From: Halogeometricum sp. S1BR25-6
Lineage (GTDB): Archaea; Halobacteriota; Halobacteria; Halobacteriales; Haloferacaceae
Reading direction: 5' to 3'
Length of the DNA stretch: 64,000 nucleotides
Assembly: GCF_031624495.1 (NCBI RefSeq)
Contig: NZ_JAMQOP010000003.1
Location: 62,001-126,000 of the forward strand
Each line of letters begins with the position of its first letter. The first letter of the stretch is position 1. A model generated the notes under the pieces. That model was not told the origin of the DNA. It worked only from the letters and a program-made list of their open reading frames with translations, and did no database searches. Below are positions 61,786 through 64,000 of this stretch, piece by piece. Position numbers and translations under genes: made by a program.

Positions 61786-63960
61786 TTACTCCCGGAAGCC
61801 GAGCAGTCGAAGGCCGTTCAGAGACACGACGACAGTTGACCCTTCGTGTCCGACCACCGCGAGCGGCAGCGGGATGCCTCTGAGGAGAATCGCGCCGACC
61901 ATGAGCGCAATCGCACCGAATGCGATGGCGAGGTTGACAGAGAGCGTCCGGCGAGTCCGTCGGCCGAGACGGAGCACGTACGGAATCTTACTCAGGTCGT
62001 CGCCCATGAGGACGACGTCGGCGGTTTCGAGCGCCACGTCGGTTCCAGCGCCGCCCATGGCGATACCGAGAGTCGCTGTGGCGAGCGCCGGCGCGTCGTT
62101 CACGCCGTCACCGACCATCGTCACGGTCTCGTGCTGCTCAACCAGGTCTTCGATGGTCGCGACTTTCTCCTCCGGCAGCAGTTCGGCGCGGTAGTCGTCG
62201 ATACCGACTTCGTCGGCGATTCGCTTTGCCACGCGTTCGTTGTCGCCGGTCAGCATGACGATCTGTTCCACACCGAGTGCGCGCAGATCGGCCACCATCT
62301 CGGCCGCGCCGGGGCGAAGCGTGTCGGTGAACCCGAGCCAGCCCAGAACGCGAACCCCGTCGGCGGCCTCCCGTGCGACGAGAACGCTCGTCTTCCCCTC
62401 CGCCTCCAGCGACTCCAACCGCTTTCGTCCGCGTTCGTACCCCTCTATCGACGCGTTCTCGAGGACGGTCCCGAAGTAGCTCCGATTACCGATGTGGACC
62501 GTCGCGTCGCCGACCGTCGCTCGAACGCCTTTCCCGGCGACCGCCTGGAATCCGCGGGCGTCTGCGACGTCGAGCGTTCGCTCCGCTGCCGCGGAGACCG
62601 TCGCGCGGGCCAAGTGGTGCTCCGAACGGGCTTGGACGGCAGCGGCGAGTGCGAGCAGGTCGTTCTCGCTTAGTGACGCCGTCTCGGGGTCGCGGACTTC
62701 CACGTCGGTCAGTTGCGTATCTCCCTGCGTGAGCGTTCCCGTCTTGTCGAAGGCGACGGCGTCGATGTTCGCCGCCGCTTCGACGTGCTCGCCGCCCTTG
62801 AACAGGACGCCTTGGCGCCCGCCGGACGCGATCGCGGATAACACGGCCGCCGGTGTCGAGATAATGACCGCGCACGGAGAGGCGGCGACCATGAGCGTCA
62901 TCGCCCGGTAGAACGTGCTCGAGAACTCGCCGCCGAGTGCGAGCGGAATCGCAATCGCCGCGACCGTGAGCCCGAACACGCCGAGGACGTACGGCTGTTC
63001 GAGACGGTCGATGAGACGCTGCGTCGGCGCCTTCTCGCTCTGGGCCTCTTCGACCATGGTGATGAGGCGGGTGATCGCCGATTCGTGGGCCTGCCGGGTG
63101 ACTTCGATTTCCAGACTGCCGCTCTCGTTGATGGTGCCCCCGAACACCTCGTCTCCGGGCGCTTTCGAGACGGGGGCCGATTCGCCCGTCAGAGAGGACT
63201 GGTCGACCGTGCTCTCTCCGGCTTCCACGACACCGTCGAGCGGGATTCTGTCGCCCGGCCGGACGACGAACACGTCTCCGACGGCCACCTCGTCGATGGG
63301 CGTCGTCACTTCTTCTCCGTCGCGAAGGACCTGCGCCTCGTCGGGGCGCATCTCGACGAGCGACTTGATGGCGCGGCGGGAGCGACCGATCGCGTAGTGC
63401 TGTAGCGCGTTCGAGAGCGAGAATAAGAAGAGAAGCATCGCCCCCTCGAACGGTGCGCCGATGGAGAGTGCGCCGAGCGCGGCGACAATCATCAGGAGGT
63501 CGATGTCGACCCGCCGGTGACGCAGGGTCTCCATCGCGCCCTTGAGTCCGTACCATCCGCCGAAGACGTACGCGACGGCGTACCCGCCCCACGCGAGAAG
63601 TTGGGGTCCGTCCAGCCATCCCGTCGCGACGCCGGTCACCATCCCGAGAAGCGCTAGTCCGACGAACGCAGATTCCCTCCGCAGTTCCGCACGCGTACTG
63701 ACGCCGTCCTCCGCTTCGGACTCGTCTCGAATCGAGACGCGGTGCCCGCGAATCAGTGCTTCGAGTTCGTCACTCGTGACGCTGCGGGAGTCGTACGTGA
63801 TTCGGACATCGCCCGTCCGGAACGAGACGTCCGCCTCGTGAACGCCCGGCGTCTCTTTCAGCGCCCGTTCGAGCGACAGCGCTCCCGCTTCGCTTCGCCC
63901 GCCTCGTCGTTCGACCGAGAACGTGCACGTCGATTTCGGAGGGGCTGTGGATTGTGGCAT
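61786..63960 (-). CDS. Heavy-metal P-type ATPase, P1B-4 type
   Basis: A 724-residue ATP-driven exporter. Phosphorylation site DKTGTLTQGD (about residue 403), actuator TGESAPVSK, hinge MVGDGVNDAPALA, and membrane-site SPC (about residue 360, in AASPCAVII instead of CPC) with HEGS near residue 703 (GHEGSTVVVSLNG). SPC plus HEG[GS]T marks the P1B-4 group (Co2+, Fe2+ or Zn2+ export), not Cu or Zn/Cd types. The N-terminal domain (residues about 10-80, VHEADVSFRTGDVRITYD) has the HMA fold pattern but no CxxC. Upstream promoter region is cut by the window end. Confidence 0.88.
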   Translation of the reverse strand: MPQSTAPPKSTCTFSVERRGGRSEAGALSLERALKETPGVHEADVSFRTGDVRITYDSRSVTSDELEALIRGHRVSIRDESEAEDGVSTRAELRRESAFVGLALLGMVTGVATGWLDGPQLLAWGGYAVAYVFGGWYGLKGAMETLRHRRVDIDLLMIVAALGALSIGAPFEGAMLLFLFSLSNALQHYAIGRSRRAIKSLVEMRPDEAQVLRDGEEVTTPIDEVAVGDVFVVRPGDRIPLDGVVEAGESTVDQSSLTGESAPVSKAPGDEVFGGTINESGSLEIEVTRQAHESAITRLITMVEEAQSEKAPTQRLIDRLEQPYVLGVFGLTVAAIAIPLALGGEFSSTFYRAMTLMVAASPCAVIISTPAAVLSAIASGGRQGVLFKGGEHVEAAANIDAVAFDKTGTLTQGDTQLTDVEVRDPETASLSENDLLALAAAVQARSEHHLARATVSAAAERTLDVADARGFQAVAGKGVRATVGDATVHIGNRSYFGTVLENASIEGYERGRKRLESLEAEGKTSVLVAREAADGVRVLGWLGFTDTLRPGAAEMVADLRALGVEQIVMLTGDNERVAKRIADEVGIDDYRAELLPEEKVATIEDLVEQHETVTMVGDGVNDAPALATATLGIAMGGAGTDVALETADVVLMGDDLSKIPYVLRLGRRTRRTLSVNLAIAFGAIALMVGAILLRGIPLPLAVVGHEGSTVVVSLNGLRLLGFRE

Positions 63961-64000
63961 GGAGTGGGGAACGCTGTATCCGTGCGATGGAGAACGTACA

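Overview
The window is a gene-dense piece of a halophilic archaeal (haloarchaeal) chromosome or large replicon. Evidence: strongly acidic predicted proteins, high GC, TATA boxes about 25-30 bases before start codons (leaderless transcription), Tat-lipobox signal peptides (SRRRF/RRRRF followed by AGC), PibD-type pilins, a TrmB regulator and a Bat-type HTH_10 protein. Gene content and style are closest to Haloferacaceae (Haloferax/Halogeometricum-like); this is a judgement from memory, not a search. I see no rRNA, tRNA or CRISPR array.

Layout. (1) 1-13.0 kb: oligosaccharide use. A GH43 glycosidase (cut by the left edge), a TrmB-type sugar regulator, a complete family-5 (dipeptide/oligosaccharide type) ABC importer operon and two paralogous GH13 alpha-glucosidases divergent from it. 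(2) 13.1-17.4 kb: housekeeping-like genes (membrane protein, cold-shock protein with a hairpin terminator, glycerophosphodiesterase, Na+/Ca2+ antiporter-type exchanger). (3) 17.5-30.1 kb: a type IV pilus locus: RecA/KaiC-like protein, PilB ATPase, a stray ribosomal-stalk P1/L12-like protein, PilC platform, five overlapping pilin-like proteins, and on the other strand two near-twin major pilins and a large pilin-like protein with bactofilin-like repeats. (4) 30.2-44.0 kb: sugar-acid catabolism: two UxuA-type mannonate dehydratases, an IclR regulator, a fumarylacetoacetate-hydrolase-fold (KdaD-like) enzyme, a PPC-domain protein, an SDR, an Ldh-family reductase and a complete carbohydrate ABC importer. 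(5) 44.5-52.6 kb: an SDR, a 2,3-butanediol-dehydrogenase-like enzyme and all parts of a 2-oxoacid/acetoin dehydrogenase complex (E1 alpha, E1 beta, E3, E2), best read as acetoin/butanediol degradation; the E2 has two tandem subunit-binding domains. (6) 52.7-57.0 kb: a TnpB-less remnant resembling the 3' end of an IS1341/IS605 element, then SDR + aminoglycoside-phosphotransferase-like kinase + acyl-CoA dehydrogenase + regulator, the gene set of bacterial levulinate/4-hydroxyacid (lva) pathways. (7) 57.0-61.8 kb: a decayed, lower-GC accessory island: broken Fic/Doc gene, MATE exporter, Bat-like HTH protein, a methyltransferase remnant, and a family of short diverged repeats that bracket cargo. 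(8) 61.8-64.0 kb: a P1B-4-type metal ATPase.

Best candidates for something new: the P1/L12-like protein inside the pilus operon, the archaeal lva-like 4-hydroxyacyl-CoA cassette, the acetoin-complex locus with a double-PSBD E2, the twin-hairpin TnpB-less remnant, the mosaic pilin pair, and the cargo-bracketing repeats of the 57-62 kb island.
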